From Onchocerca volvulus (lineage: Eukaryota > Nematoda > Chromadorea > Rhabditida > Onchocercidae), in contig HG738141.1 of NCBI GenBank assembly GCA_000499405.2, positions 1,098,642 through 1,162,641 of the forward strand: a stretch of DNA of 64,000 nt, read 5' to 3'. Positions 63,331-64,000 of this stretch are shown one piece after another. The notes under the pieces are model-generated. The model saw only the letters and a list, made by a program, of their open reading frames with translations. It searched no databases and was not told where the DNA came from. A program made the translations under genes and the position numbers. How positions within the stretch are numbered: the stretch's first letter is position 1; each line of letters opens with the position of its first letter.

Positions 63331-64000
63331 CATGCATTCTAACTTAAAATAGTTTCTATTTATTGTTTGCTGTAGTTTTAAGTCATTTTAAATATTTTTT
63401 GGATTTGAAATGCAAGAAATCGATAACATTAACTAATCCAAATATCGTTATTCTTAACTTACTGCTACCGCAAAAAGGAAAAGTTTATTAGTTGAATATT
63501 GATCATGTACCGTATTAAATCAATCATCTAGTCTCGACATGTAATCAAGATATTAGTTAAAATAAACCTTGAAATTTCGAATAGCTAATAGCAAGAGAAA
63601 TTAGAGTTTCAGCAAATATTTAAGACAATCATTAAAATGCATATTTAAATAAAATTCATAGCGAAATGATTACTTTTTCATAGCTTAATAAGTTCAGAAA
63701 AAAAGAACTCATAATTCTTTAATTTATTCATTAAATTCTTATATTTTTGTATTTTTTGAACAATATATGAAATTGCTGTGATTATTTATAAATGATATCA
63801 CTGATAATCATATATATATAATGAATTTACAAATGACAAATTTTTGAGCAAAGATTTATGCAAGAAATTCATTGATTGCATAAATCTGGTAATTTTGAAG
63901 ATCAAATTATGATTTGCACATGATTTTTTGGGAATTAAAGCCAGAAATAATGCTGACGATGAGTTTGACAACAGAATTGACATTATTGCTATATCATTTG
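63331..64000. other. AT-rich end of window, nothing recognised
   Basis: No exon, repeat or RNA gene could be supported in the last 670 bases. Confidence 0.5.

Overview
The window looks like nuclear DNA of a nematode, most likely a filarial or related spirurid worm. It is strongly AT-rich, with long homopolymer runs, intron-rich genes using GT/AG junctions with short T-rich acceptors, and splice acceptors only a few bases before several start codons (candidate spliced-leader sites). Two ground-like proteins and a MOLO1-type protein belong to nematode-typical families, and there is an internal tract of TTAGGC, the nematode telomere repeat. Species cannot be fixed from sequence alone. The provided open reading frames are mostly exon fragments, so the gene models below were rebuilt by hand, checking splice sites and reading phase at every junction.

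Layout. 179-5603 (+): 3' part of a leucine-rich-repeat gene resembling PPP1R37. 10460-12509 (+): complete MOLO1/TPM-domain membrane protein gene. 17403-31686 (-): complete 16-exon TRIM9/MADD-2 E3 ligase gene (RING, two B-boxes, coiled coil, COS, FN3, SPRY; 753 aa), with a 6.4-kb intron. 31.7-47.6 kb: gene-poor, with minisatellites, a 79-base poly-A run, palindromes and a few orphan coding-like islands. 47.6-48.8 kb (-): unidentified coding-like exons, one Cys/Trp/Tyr-rich. 49.1-49.26 kb (-): a decayed ground-like exon. 49871-50662 (-): small heat-shock protein gene with an upstream TATA box and heat-shock elements. 53806-55604 (-) and 58664-61182 (-): two intact ground-like secreted proteins. 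62.5-63.3 kb: interstitial telomere repeat beside sequence that looks like decayed coding DNA.

No operon is evident; intergenic gaps are kilobases long. The one real cluster is the ground-like family (two intact genes and one remnant, same strand within 12 kb), interrupted by the heat-shock gene. TRIM9/MADD-2 and MOLO1 relatives act in axon/muscle-arm guidance and cholinergic receptor modulation in C. elegans, but nothing here shows functional linkage between them. No bacterial-type system, CRISPR array, rRNA, tRNA or intact transposon was recognised.
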